This document shows, one piece after another, positions 25,499 through 33,128 of a stretch of 64,000 nucleotides of DNA. Every line of letters begins with the position of its first letter. Within the stretch, counting starts at the first letter, position 1. Location: assembly GCA_959608885.1 (NCBI GenBank), contig CAUHSG010000005.1, positions 41,248 to 105,247 of the forward strand. Reading direction: 5' to 3'. The notes below the pieces were generated by a model. That model had not been told where the DNA came from. It was given only the letters and a program-made list of their open reading frames with translations, and made no database searches. The stretch is from an uncultured Coriobacteriia bacterium. Its GTDB lineage: Bacteria > Actinomycetota > Coriobacteriia > Coriobacteriales > QAMH01. The position numbers were made by a program, and so were the translations under genes.

Positions 25499-25536
25499 AT
25501 TCCATAATGGAATAATTCAAGTAAACGTACTATAAT
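25499..25536 (+). promoter_or_regulatory. LysR promoter with T-N11-A palindrome
   Basis: ATTCCAT-A-ATGGAAT (25499-25513) is a perfect dyad that fits the LysR box T-N11-A. TATAAT at 25531-25536 is a consensus -10 placed 30 bp before the LysR start; the dyad covers the -35 position of this promoter. The arrangement suggests that the regulator represses its own gene and acts on the divergent MFS gene. Confidence 0.6.
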
Positions 25537-25565
25537 TGAGCGTTGATTACATCGAGGAGGCGTCT

Positions 25566-26477
25566 ATGGACACGAGCTATCTTGTCGAATTCGTCGAACT
25601 CGCGAAGCGCTTGAGTTTCACTGAAACAGCACGCTACCTAGACATGAATCAGCCGACGCTGAGCAAGCATATTGCCGCACTGGAACAGGCATTCAGAATG
25701 CCACTCTTTGATAGAACGGGAATCAACCTTAAGCTCACGAAGAACGGTGCCGCGCTCCTGCCTGGTGCATACAAGGTAATTGACGCCTACAACGACCTCC
25801 AAGCTCTCGCCACCGATCTTCGGAAGAATCCTCCTCCGCGGCTCGTGTTATATGGTCTTTCCGATGAGTCGCCTTCGACAGAAATACTTGGCATCATCGT
25901 TTCCGCGCTCAAAGAGAATTATGGCACCCAGTTTCTTGAGGTCAAAAGCGACAGAAAACGCACTCCGGAGAGCATCCTCGAAAGTGGAGATGCCGACATG
26001 GTCCTCGACTCGGCCGATATGGAAAATGGTGCTGAGGAGCGCCACGAAAAAGCAGCCCTCATGAAGACGCTGCCTCTCGTAGCATTTGTGGACAAGCAGC
26101 ATCCTCTAAGCATGTACGACGAGCTTCCGCTTGCGGCCTTCAAGGATGTCGAACTCATAAAATGCGAGGGCGTCTACATCGAGCGGTCATGGTGTCATAT
26201 CGCACGTGCTTGCCAAAAGCTGGGATTCCAGCCTAGAACGCATACTGTGCGTTGCTCAGGCACGGCGGAAATGCTCACTCTATGCGCTGATCTTGGATTA
26301 TCCGCCTTGCTTCTCGCCGACAGTTTCGTCGAAAGAATTCCAAGCGGAATCTCGGACTTCTGCAAACCCATCAAAATACCCATTGAGGACGTGAGCATCC
26401 CCTTGTTCTTCCGTTACAGAGAAGATAACGACAATCCGCTCCTTGCCGAGCTCGTCGCGCATTTGGCAGAAAAGTAG
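25566..26477 (+). CDS. LysR-family transcriptional regulator
   Basis: A 303-residue regulator. The N-terminal winged HTH reads LVEFVELAKRLSFTETARYLDMNQPTLSKHIAALEQ over two stretches, with LFDRTGINLKLTKNG as the wing. The effector domain follows from about residue 90. GAGGAGG lies 5 bp before ATG 25566; the longer frame from TTG 25536 overlaps the -10 box and is rejected. It is divergent from the MFS carrier, the classical arrangement for a LysR regulator and its target. Confidence 0.93.
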   Translation: MDTSYLVEFVELAKRLSFTETARYLDMNQPTLSKHIAALEQAFRMPLFDRTGINLKLTKNGAALLPGAYKVIDAYNDLQALATDLRKNPPPRLVLYGLSDESPSTEILGIIVSALKENYGTQFLEVKSDRKRTPESILESGDADMVLDSADMENGAEERHEKAALMKTLPLVAFVDKQHPLSMYDELPLAAFKDVELIKCEGVYIERSWCHIARACQKLGFQPRTHTVRCSGTAEMLTLCADLGLSALLLADSFVERIPSGISDFCKPIKIPIEDVSIPLFFRYREDNDNPLLAELVAHLAEK

Positions 26478-26514
26478 TTCCTGACCGGCGTCTTTACTGA
26501 TGCCTCGAAACAAA

Positions 26515-26534
26515 AAGCCGCTCGAAAGCGGCTT
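26515..26534 (-). terminator. Terminator of the tRNA-Asp transcript
   Basis: AAGCCGC (26515-26521) and GCGGCTT (26528-26534) form a 7-bp stem with a 6-nt loop, followed on the minus strand by a T-run (complement of 26512-26516). It ends 17 bp beyond the 3' end of tRNA-Asp. Confidence 0.8.
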
Positions 26535-26550
26535 CTCGAAATCCTGATGT

Positions 26551-26627
<77 letters not shown>

Positions 26628-26698
26628 GCGTCAACAGCGAAAGCAATACTACAGAAACTTGCCCCGTTCGTAAAGAAGGAAGTCGAAAAAACTTCTGC

Positions 26699-28660
26699 TT
26701 ACGCATCGGTCGTCGGAGTTGCTCCGTCGCTCGATGTCGCCGCCTGTGGCTTGAGATCGTCGAGTCCGTGATATTCCGGATGCGTCGCGTCGTTGACCTG
26801 TATATGCGTATGGTTGCCGTTATCGTTTGCAGCCGTATAGTTCTTGAGCTGTATCGAGTCGCCGAGGTATTGGAAGACGTCGCGAATCTTTGCCATGGGC
26901 GTTACGCCTGCCGTCACCTTGTCCCCGGCCTTCACCGTCACGTCAGTCAAGTGGATAAGCACCACGTCAAGGTCGGGGCGTCCCTCGGGACGAATGTGAA
27001 TGCGGTAATCATCGATCTCGTTGTAGAGCTTGTATTGCTTGACAAGCACGACCTCACCCGTAACCGGCGCGTACACCGTCGCGCCGACCGAACCGCCACA
27101 ATCAATCGCACTCATTCTCGGGCCCGCGTTTCCCTCCCTGAAGCAGCGAATGAATTCGCCGGTCATCCAGTTGTCGCCCGTGGGTTGTTCGGAGGCCACG
27201 CGACCCGTGCCGTGCGCGGCGATAATCTCGGTATTGGTTGCTTCCGTGAGCTGCGTCGTGATCTCGTTCGCATACGCATACGATGCGTTGTGGATGAGGA
27301 TTTCGGTCAGCTCCTCCATCGCGACGGCGGAGTGCATCGTGATGCCGGAACTCTCCGACATGATCGGCGTTGGCAGGGAGGGCTCCGCCTTCGCAGCCGT
27401 CACCGTGCCTCCCGCTTGCCCCGCTCCCGTATCGCCCGTTTGCGCAAAGGGGTTAATCACGCTGGCTATCACCACGACGATGAACACGGCGGCGATGGCG
27501 GCAATGAGCTTGGGGGAGATGCTCGGCAGTTTCTTGCTGGAACGACTACGCTCGCTCGTCGCACGCTCGATATTGGGCCGACGATCGAACTTTGACTTCG
27601 TGGATTGCCCCACGGAATTGACGGTATACGATTGCTGCTTGCGGTTCGAACCATAGCTCTCTCGTGCATAGCGACTTGCCGCATCGGAGTCACCGAAGCT
27701 CGGCCGGTATGTCGACGCGCGGGCCTGCTGCTGGTCTCCCAGTTGGGCTTGCTGGCCCGTATCCTGCGGCACTTGAGTGGCAATCGTGTCTACCGGTGAT
27801 TTTTGCTGTAAAGCACCCTGTTCAATCTGCCAGGAGTCTTCTTCCTCATGCCGTGCCCGCGGACGAGAAATCGCCTGGTGTTCCCGCTGAACCGTGGGCA
27901 TGTGACGCCCGCCATGCGCAGATCGCACGACTTGCCCGTCTGGCATCTCCTGCACATGCCGTCTGCGCTGTTCCTGGTGCACCTGTTGCTCGTCGTGCGC
28001 CCGTTGGGCTCGTCGCTGCTGTTGCGCTGTCTGTTGCTTTGCTCGTTGCTGCGCTTGCTCCTGAGCGGCCTGTCGTTGGACACGCTGCTGCGCCTGGCGT
28101 TGTGCCTCGGCTTGCGTTGGCGTCTGGCGGACAGGACGCTGCGCACGAGCCTCCTCGTGCGATGCAATGGGCTGGTGCGGCTGACGTACCTGCTGCGCCT
28201 GCTGTTGCCGTTCGTGCATGATATATCGCTGGCGGTCGTATTGCTGGCGCGTTTGCCGCGCAGCTTGCCTACGCGCCTCGCGCTCGGGGCTTGGGCGCAC
28301 CTCCTGGCGTCCGAACCTACCCTGAATGGTCGGCTCTGGCTCGGAAGGCTTGTCGTGCCGGTGACGCTCTTCCTGTTGCTGTTGGCGACGCATGCGCTCT
28401 TCGGCTGCTTGCTGGCGCGCCATCTGACGACGTCGCTGCATCTCGGCTTCGCGACGTTCCGCGGCCTCGCGACTCATGCGACGCTGCTCGGCCGCCTCGA
28501 GCTCCACCTGCTCTCGCAGCGTCAGCTTGCGCGGAGCCTGTTGGCGCTCGACCTTGCGCCAGTCTTCCTGACGGCCGAAGCGCCCCTGCACGCCCGTCTC
28601 GTAATCGGGCTCTCGACGCGAACGGGGATCTCCATATGAACGAGGGTCACGCTGATTCAT
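26699..28660 (-). CDS. Membrane-anchored M23/LytM-like protein with Gln/Arg-rich cytoplasmic domain; one zinc ligand missing
   Basis: A 653-residue protein in three parts. Residues 1 to about 375 are very rich in Gln, Arg and Glu, low-complexity and probably cytoplasmic, with a repeated QGRFGRQE motif near 27 and 113. A single helix follows (LIAAIAAVFIVVVIASVI, near 390). The extracytoplasmic C-terminus is an M23 LytM fold: GATVYAPVTGEVVLV, VLIHLTDVTVKAGDKVTAG and HTHIQVND (HxH at about 617-619). The first ligand motif, normally HxGxD, reads MSAID, so the first His is absent while Asp and the HxH remain. It may therefore be a non-catalytic regulator of wall hydrolysis. AGGGGC precedes the ATG. 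Confidence 0.75.
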   Translation of the reverse strand: MNQRDPRSYGDPRSRREPDYETGVQGRFGRQEDWRKVERQQAPRKLTLREQVELEAAEQRRMSREAAERREAEMQRRRQMARQQAAEERMRRQQQQEERHRHDKPSEPEPTIQGRFGRQEVRPSPEREARRQAARQTRQQYDRQRYIMHERQQQAQQVRQPHQPIASHEEARAQRPVRQTPTQAEAQRQAQQRVQRQAAQEQAQQRAKQQTAQQQRRAQRAHDEQQVHQEQRRRHVQEMPDGQVVRSAHGGRHMPTVQREHQAISRPRARHEEEDSWQIEQGALQQKSPVDTIATQVPQDTGQQAQLGDQQQARASTYRPSFGDSDAASRYARESYGSNRKQQSYTVNSVGQSTKSKFDRRPNIERATSERSRSSKKLPSISPKLIAAIAAVFIVVVIASVINPFAQTGDTGAGQAGGTVTAAKAEPSLPTPIMSESSGITMHSAVAMEELTEILIHNASYAYANEITTQLTEATNTEIIAAHGTGRVASEQPTGDNWMTGEFIRCFREGNAGPRMSAIDCGGSVGATVYAPVTGEVVLVKQYKLYNEIDDYRIHIRPEGRPDLDVVLIHLTDVTVKAGDKVTAGVTPMAKIRDVFQYLGDSIQLKNYTAANDNGNHTHIQVNDATHPEYHGLDDLKPQAATSSDGATPTTDA

Positions 28661-28669
28661 GGCAGGCCC

Positions 28670-29233
28670 CTAGTTGAACCTGTTCATGGCCGCCGTCGGA
28701 CCATCATCGATGACGCAGAGCGCAGCATCGGCCGCCAGCGCTATCGCATGCTCGAAGCCTTCTGCTTCAGCACCCTTGGGTGCCTGGAGCACGAAATCCG
28801 TCACGGACTTACGTCCCGGCGGATGCCCCAACCCCACGCGCACGCGCGTGTATGCGTCGCTTCCGAGCTTCGCGTGAATCGACTTGAGGCCGTTGTGACC
28901 ACCATGGCCACCGCCCACCTTCACGCGAATCGTCCCCGGCTCCAGATCCATGTCATCATGGATGACGAGCACCTCGTCAGGAGCAATCTTGTATGCGGCC
29001 GCAAGTTTGCTGATAGGACCGCCACTCGTGTTCATGTACGCCTGCGGCTTGACGAGCAAGAGTTCCTCGCCATTGTGCTGCACATGCGCGACGAGCGCAC
29101 CACATTCGTTTTTCCAATAGTTTGCCCCAAGCTCATCGGCAAGCAAGTCGAGTGCAAGAAAGCCGGCATTATGCCGTGTCCCCTCGTACTCGGGGCCGGG
29201 ATTGCCCAAACCTGCTATGAGCTTGTAGTCCAT
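28670..29233 (-). CDS. pth: Peptidyl-tRNA hydrolase
   Basis: Releases tRNA from prematurely dropped peptidyl-tRNA. The 187-residue protein has LIAGLGNPGPEYEGTRHNAGF with the catalytic His, KPQAYMNTSG, HDDMDLEPG with the activating Asp, and GGGHGGHNGLKSI. Length and motif order are standard. The start lies 2 bp beyond the prs stop, so it is translated from the prs transcript. Confidence 0.97.
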   Translation of the reverse strand: MDYKLIAGLGNPGPEYEGTRHNAGFLALDLLADELGANYWKNECGALVAHVQHNGEELLLVKPQAYMNTSGGPISKLAAAYKIAPDEVLVIHDDMDLEPGTIRVKVGGGHGGHNGLKSIHAKLGSDAYTRVRVGLGHPPGRKSVTDFVLQAPKGAEAEGFEHAIALAADAALCVIDDGPTAAMNRFN

Positions 29234-29235
29234 CG

Positions 29236-30213
29236 TTACAGCGCGAAATCCGGGTCGAACAACGAGGAAATGGAGCCGTTGTTGAACACGTTGTTGATGG
29301 CCTCGGCGAAGAGCGGCGCGACGCTGATCTGCCTGATCTTGCCTTGCAGATACTCCTCGGGAAGCGGAATGGTGTTCGCGACCACGATTTCGTCGGCGAC
29401 GGAGTTCTCGAGACGCTCGATTGCCGGGCCCGAGAACACGGGATGCGTGGCGCTCACGTGCACCGACTTGGCGCCGCGGTCCTTCAGCACCTTCATGCCC
29501 GCGCAGATGGTGCCTGCCGTATCGATCATGTCGTCGTTGAGGATGCAGTTCTTGCCCTCGACATCACCGATGATGCTCGTAATCTCTGCCACGTTGTGCT
29601 TGGGGCGACCCTTGTGCATGATCGCGAGGTCGGCGTTGAGCAGGTCGCTCATCTTCTTGGCGACCTTCGCGCGGCCAACGTCCGGGCTCACGACGCACAG
29701 GTTGTCCATCTCCTGCGCCGCAAAGTAATCCGCAAAGAGATTGAGAGCCGTCAGGTGATTGACCGGCCTTTCGAAGAAGCCCTGAATCTGACCCGAGTGC
29801 AAGTCGATCGTCGTGATGGTGTCAACGCCTGCCGTCTCGAGCATGCGTGCGACGAGCTTGGCGGTAATCGGCTCGCGTGCGGCGGCCTTGCGGTCCTGGC
29901 GCGCATAGCCGTAGTGCGTGATGACGGCATGGATCCTGCCGGCACTCGCGCGACGTGCCGCATCGGTCATGATGAGCAGCTCCATGAGCGCATCGTTAAC
30001 ATCGCCCGAGACCGACTGGACGAGAAAGACGTCCTCGCCACGCACGGAATCCATGTAGCGGGCGTATATCTCGCCGTTCGAGAACTTCTCGAGCCTGATG
30101 TCGCCCATTTCGACGTCAAGGTAGCGCGCGATCTCCTCGGCAAGATCGGGATGTACCGAACCCGAGAAGATGTGCAGCTTGCGCTCTGCGGCCCTGCTCC
30201 GCCTTTTACCCAT
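29236..30213 (-). CDS. prs: Ribose-phosphate pyrophosphokinase
   Basis: Makes PRPP from ribose-5-phosphate and ATP for purine, pyrimidine, His and Trp synthesis. The 325-residue protein contains LHIFSGSVHPDLAEEIA, the ATP-site FSNGEIY and YGYARQDRKAAAREPI. The metal/ATP loop is TIDLHSGQIQGFF, the signature near residue 215 is VSPDVGRAKVAKK, and the PRPP loop is LNDDMIDTAGTI. It lies between glmU and pth, a frequent glmU-prs-pth order in Gram-positives. AAGGA lies 11 bp before the ATG. Confidence 0.97.
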   Translation of the reverse strand: MGKRRSRAAERKLHIFSGSVHPDLAEEIARYLDVEMGDIRLEKFSNGEIYARYMDSVRGEDVFLVQSVSGDVNDALMELLIMTDAARRASAGRIHAVITHYGYARQDRKAAAREPITAKLVARMLETAGVDTITTIDLHSGQIQGFFERPVNHLTALNLFADYFAAQEMDNLCVVSPDVGRAKVAKKMSDLLNADLAIMHKGRPKHNVAEITSIIGDVEGKNCILNDDMIDTAGTICAGMKVLKDRGAKSVHVSATHPVFSGPAIERLENSVADEIVVANTIPLPEEYLQGKIRQISVAPLFAEAINNVFNNGSISSLFDPDFAL

Positions 30214-30231
30214 CGTGCACCAATCCTTTCG

Positions 30232-31608
30232 TTATGCCTTGCGTTTGCTCGCGAAGTGGCGTGCGGTCCAGTCTTCAATAATCCTCTGCTCGTTACGCTC
30301 GACAGCCAGCGAACCATCGGGAACATCCTTGGTGATGCAGCTCGCGGCACCCGTTACGACGTTGGAACCCAGCTTGACCGGGGCGACGAGCATCGTGTTC
30401 GAGCCGACGAAGGTGAAATCGCCGATAACCGTCTGATGCTTGCTCACGCCATCGTAATTGCAGGTGATCGAACCGGCGCCGATGTTGACGTCGGTGCCAA
30501 TCGTCGCATCGCCGATGTAGGACAAATGCGGAACCTTGCTATCCGGCCCCACCGTGGACTTCTTGATCTCGACATGCGTGCCCACATGGGCACCTTCGCA
30601 CAAGTAGGTACCGGGACGCAGATAGGCGCGTGGACCCGCCGTGACACCGGTTTCGGTCGTCGTCTCGATGGCCACGACCTCCTCGAGTACATTGTCAGGC
30701 CCGATGGCGCAATCGGTGAGACGCGTGTTAGGGCCGATAACGCAACCGCTCGAGACACGCGTCGTGCCCCAGAGCATGGTCATCGGCAGCAGCTCCACGT
30801 CGTTCTCGACAACGCAGTCGGGACCGACCCACACGAGGCCGGGATCGAGCATGGTGACACCCGCGGCCATGAGCTCGTCGTTGATGCGGCGCTGCGCGAT
30901 CTTGCTCGCGAAGGCAAGCTGCGAGCGCGAGTTGACACCGAGGCATTCGTCGTTGTCCGCGACGACCATGCTGGAAACCACCAAACCATCGGCGGCGAGC
31001 AGCGCGAGCATATCCGTGAGGTAATACTCGCCCTGGGCGTTATTGCGATCCAGCTTGTCGAGATGGTTGAGCAAGGCAGGTGCGGAAAAGCAGAAGACGC
31101 CGGAATTGCATTCGCCGATGGCGCGCTGCTCGTCCGTGCAGTCCTTCTCCTCGACGATGCCGCACACGTTGCCGTTCTCATCGCGTACGATGCGTCCGTA
31201 GCCATAGGGATTGTCAGGCTGCATCGTGAGAACCGTGGCCGCAGCACCCGTGGCTTCGTGTGCCGCGACGAGGTGCTCGATAGTACTGGACGTGATGAGC
31301 GGCGAATCTCCGCAGAGCACGACAATGTTGCCTTTGTAGCCCTCGAACTTGTCGGCCGCGCACATGATCGTGTGACCAGTACCGAGCATCTCGAGCTGAT
31401 ACGAGATGATGCAATCCCCAAGCAGGGGCTCGACTTGCTCTTTGCCGTGGCCGATGACCACATGAACATCATCACAACCTGCCTGACGCGCCGCATCCAC
31501 AACCCAGCGCACGAGCGGCTTGCCCAGCATCTCGTGTGCGACCTTTGGTTTGTTGGATTTCATACGGGTGCCAGCGCCTGCTGCAAGAATCAAAGCTTTA
31601 GCTTTCAC
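30232..31608 (-). CDS. glmU: Bifunctional GlcNAc-1-P uridylyltransferase / GlcN-1-P acetyltransferase
   Basis: Catalyses the last two steps to UDP-GlcNAc, the wall precursor. The N-terminal pyrophosphorylase domain has LILAAGAGTRMKSNKPKV, and the C-terminal left-handed beta-helix has hexapeptide repeats. RPGTYLCEGAHVGTHVEIKKS and NYDGVSKHQTVIGD (catalytic His) mark the acetyltransferase. With a GTG start at 31608, preceded by GGGAG, it has 458 residues, the usual size. An ATG at 31620 is also possible but has no ribosome site. tRNA-Gln ends 24 bp upstream with no terminator between, so they may share a transcript. Confidence 0.95.
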   Translation of the reverse strand: MKAKALILAAGAGTRMKSNKPKVAHEMLGKPLVRWVVDAARQAGCDDVHVVIGHGKEQVEPLLGDCIISYQLEMLGTGHTIMCAADKFEGYKGNIVVLCGDSPLITSSTIEHLVAAHEATGAAATVLTMQPDNPYGYGRIVRDENGNVCGIVEEKDCTDEQRAIGECNSGVFCFSAPALLNHLDKLDRNNAQGEYYLTDMLALLAADGLVVSSMVVADNDECLGVNSRSQLAFASKIAQRRINDELMAAGVTMLDPGLVWVGPDCVVENDVELLPMTMLWGTTRVSSGCVIGPNTRLTDCAIGPDNVLEEVVAIETTTETGVTAGPRAYLRPGTYLCEGAHVGTHVEIKKSTVGPDSKVPHLSYIGDATIGTDVNIGAGSITCNYDGVSKHQTVIGDFTFVGSNTMLVAPVKLGSNVVTGAASCITKDVPDGSLAVERNEQRIIEDWTARHFASKRKA

Positions 31609-31632
31609 ATGCGCTCCCATTGAAGAATTAGA

Positions 31633-31707
31633 TGGCTGGGGCAGAAGGAATCGAACCCTCATTCGCGGTACCAAAAACCGCTGTCCTACCGTTGAACGAT
31701 GCCCCAG
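31633..31707 (-). tRNA. tRNA-Gln (anticodon TTG)
   Basis: A 75-nt cloverleaf with encoded CCA. Acceptor stem CTGGGGC/GCCCCAG; D arm with GTTCAACGGTAGGAC; anticodon stem GCGGT/ACCGC around loop TTTTGGT, giving TTG; T loop TTCGATT. The 5' C-G acceptor pair is unusual in general but is seen in other tRNA-Gln genes. Confidence 0.96.
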
Positions 31708-31747
31708 TAGCCTGCCTGCCTGATTCTAGTGAACTATGGCGTGATTC

Positions 31748-32680
31748 TCAAGCAATGATGCGGGGAACGCGACATACGCGAACCCAGCCGCACACGGGCG
31801 CGATGTCGCGGGCAAAGCGCTGCGCACCCTCTTCGCTGCCGCATATCGCAAAGCTCGTTGACCCACTCCCCGAGACGAGGGCAGCAAGAACGTCGGGATG
31901 GGCGAGCGCCCTGTCGATGCGCTTCTGGATGCGCGGGTCGGCTGCACAAGCAGCAGGCCCGAGGTTATTCGCGCACAGGGATGCGAGGCGCGCAAGATCG
32001 TCGGGAACCTCGCACAGCGCATGCGCGAGGGTGTCGGCATCGGGAGCGGGCACGGGATCATCGTCGAACGCGCGGTATATCGCTGCCGTGGAGAGCCCGT
32101 CATCGCCGCCCATAAGGACGATGGGAGCTGCCAAAGGCGGCAATGCGCGCTCGAACACGTCGCCACGGCCACCCATGAGCGCGGTCTTCCCGCGGAGAAA
32201 GAACGCGACATCAGCGCCAAGCATGCGCGCCACGGTGACGATCCGTTCGTCAAGTGCATCGATGCCAACGAGCTGGGCGTAGGTTTTGAGCGCCGCAGCC
32301 GCATCGCTCGAACCGCCGCCAAGACCACCGCCTGCCGGGATACGCTTCTCGACTTCGATAACGAGCGTGGTGTCAGACGGCGCAACCGCAAGGCCACATG
32401 CCTGCTCAGCCATATCGATGGCACGAAAGACGAGGTTGTCGTACGGATCGAGGCCATCGACAGCGCAGTCGAGCACGATGTGCGTGCCCGCGTGCGTGAT
32501 CAACGCGTTTTGCGCGACGCTCTGCTCCACATGTACGCGCACGATGTCATGCAGGTCGAGCTCCTGGAAGACGGAGCGTGCCTCGTGGTAGCCATCACGT
32601 GGCGGAAAGGATATCGCCAGGCACAAGTTAACCTTGGCGTGGGCTTCGAGCGTCAACGCCTGTGAATGCGGGGTGCCCAT
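31748..32680 (-). CDS. ispE: 4-diphosphocytidyl-2-C-methyl-D-erythritol kinase
   Basis: GHMP-family kinase of the non-mevalonate (MEP) isoprenoid pathway. The 310-residue protein opens AHAKVNLCLAI and RDGYHEARSVFQELDL, both typical of IspE. The ATP loop is IPAGGGLGGGSSDAAAAL and a late motif VSGSGSTSFAI completes the GHMP fold. It starts 11 bp after the veg stop with no clear ribosome site, suggesting coupling to veg. veg and ispE are also neighbours in Bacillus. Confidence 0.95.
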   Translation of the reverse strand: MGTPHSQALTLEAHAKVNLCLAISFPPRDGYHEARSVFQELDLHDIVRVHVEQSVAQNALITHAGTHIVLDCAVDGLDPYDNLVFRAIDMAEQACGLAVAPSDTTLVIEVEKRIPAGGGLGGGSSDAAAALKTYAQLVGIDALDERIVTVARMLGADVAFFLRGKTALMGGRGDVFERALPPLAAPIVLMGGDDGLSTAAIYRAFDDDPVPAPDADTLAHALCEVPDDLARLASLCANNLGPAACAADPRIQKRIDRALAHPDVLAALVSGSGSTSFAICGSEEGAQRFARDIAPVCGWVRVCRVPRIIA

Positions 32681-32691
32681 GTGCGGATGCG

Positions 32692-32991
32692 CTAGATGGC
32701 CTCTTGCTGAAGCGCGGGGAAAAGCGGCTGCTCATCCTCGGGATTGGTCAGCTCGACCGTACCCGTAAGGACATCGACGTATTGGTAAGACTGGCGCGCC
32801 TTGCGACCACGCTTCTCGTCGGTCTCGACGATGAAGAGCGACTTGTGAGCCTGGGTGAGAACGCCCTCACGCTCGATGATCTTGGAACGGCCCATGTTGG
32901 CACGGATACGCAGGCGCCTGCCCGTAAAACCGACGAGCGTCTCGTGGATGCTGTTGACGTAGGCGACCTGTCTGTTGATTGTTTCTTCCAT
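32692..32991 (-). CDS. veg: Veg family protein
   Basis: A 99-residue protein starting MEETINRQVAYVNSIHETL at ATG 32991, with a strong AGGAGG 7 bp upstream. The region VGFTGRRLRIRANMGRSKIIEREGVL, in two stretches, is the conserved Veg (DUF1021) core, followed by SLFIVETDE. In Bacillus subtilis Veg affects biofilm matrix genes by opposing SinR; in actinobacteria its role is unknown. The longer frame to 33069 crosses a likely promoter and is rejected. Confidence 0.9.
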   Translation of the reverse strand: MEETINRQVAYVNSIHETLVGFTGRRLRIRANMGRSKIIEREGVLTQAHKSLFIVETDEKRGRKARQSYQYVDVLTGTVELTNPEDEQPLFPALQQEAI

Positions 32992-33128
32992 GAAGAGTCC
33001 TCCTGATACAAAGGAGTCATAATAATAACACGCCGCGAGAGATTTTGCATGCATTATACTTACCAACACTATTTTCTATCCGTGTCAGCGGATAGGGCAA
33101 GCTAGACCGTACCAAGGAGCACGTGCGC

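Noticed and set aside
27700..28600. Tandem DNA repeats inside the M23-like gene
   Set aside because: The Gln/Arg-rich stretch is low-complexity at the protein level, but the codons vary and there is no regular DNA period.
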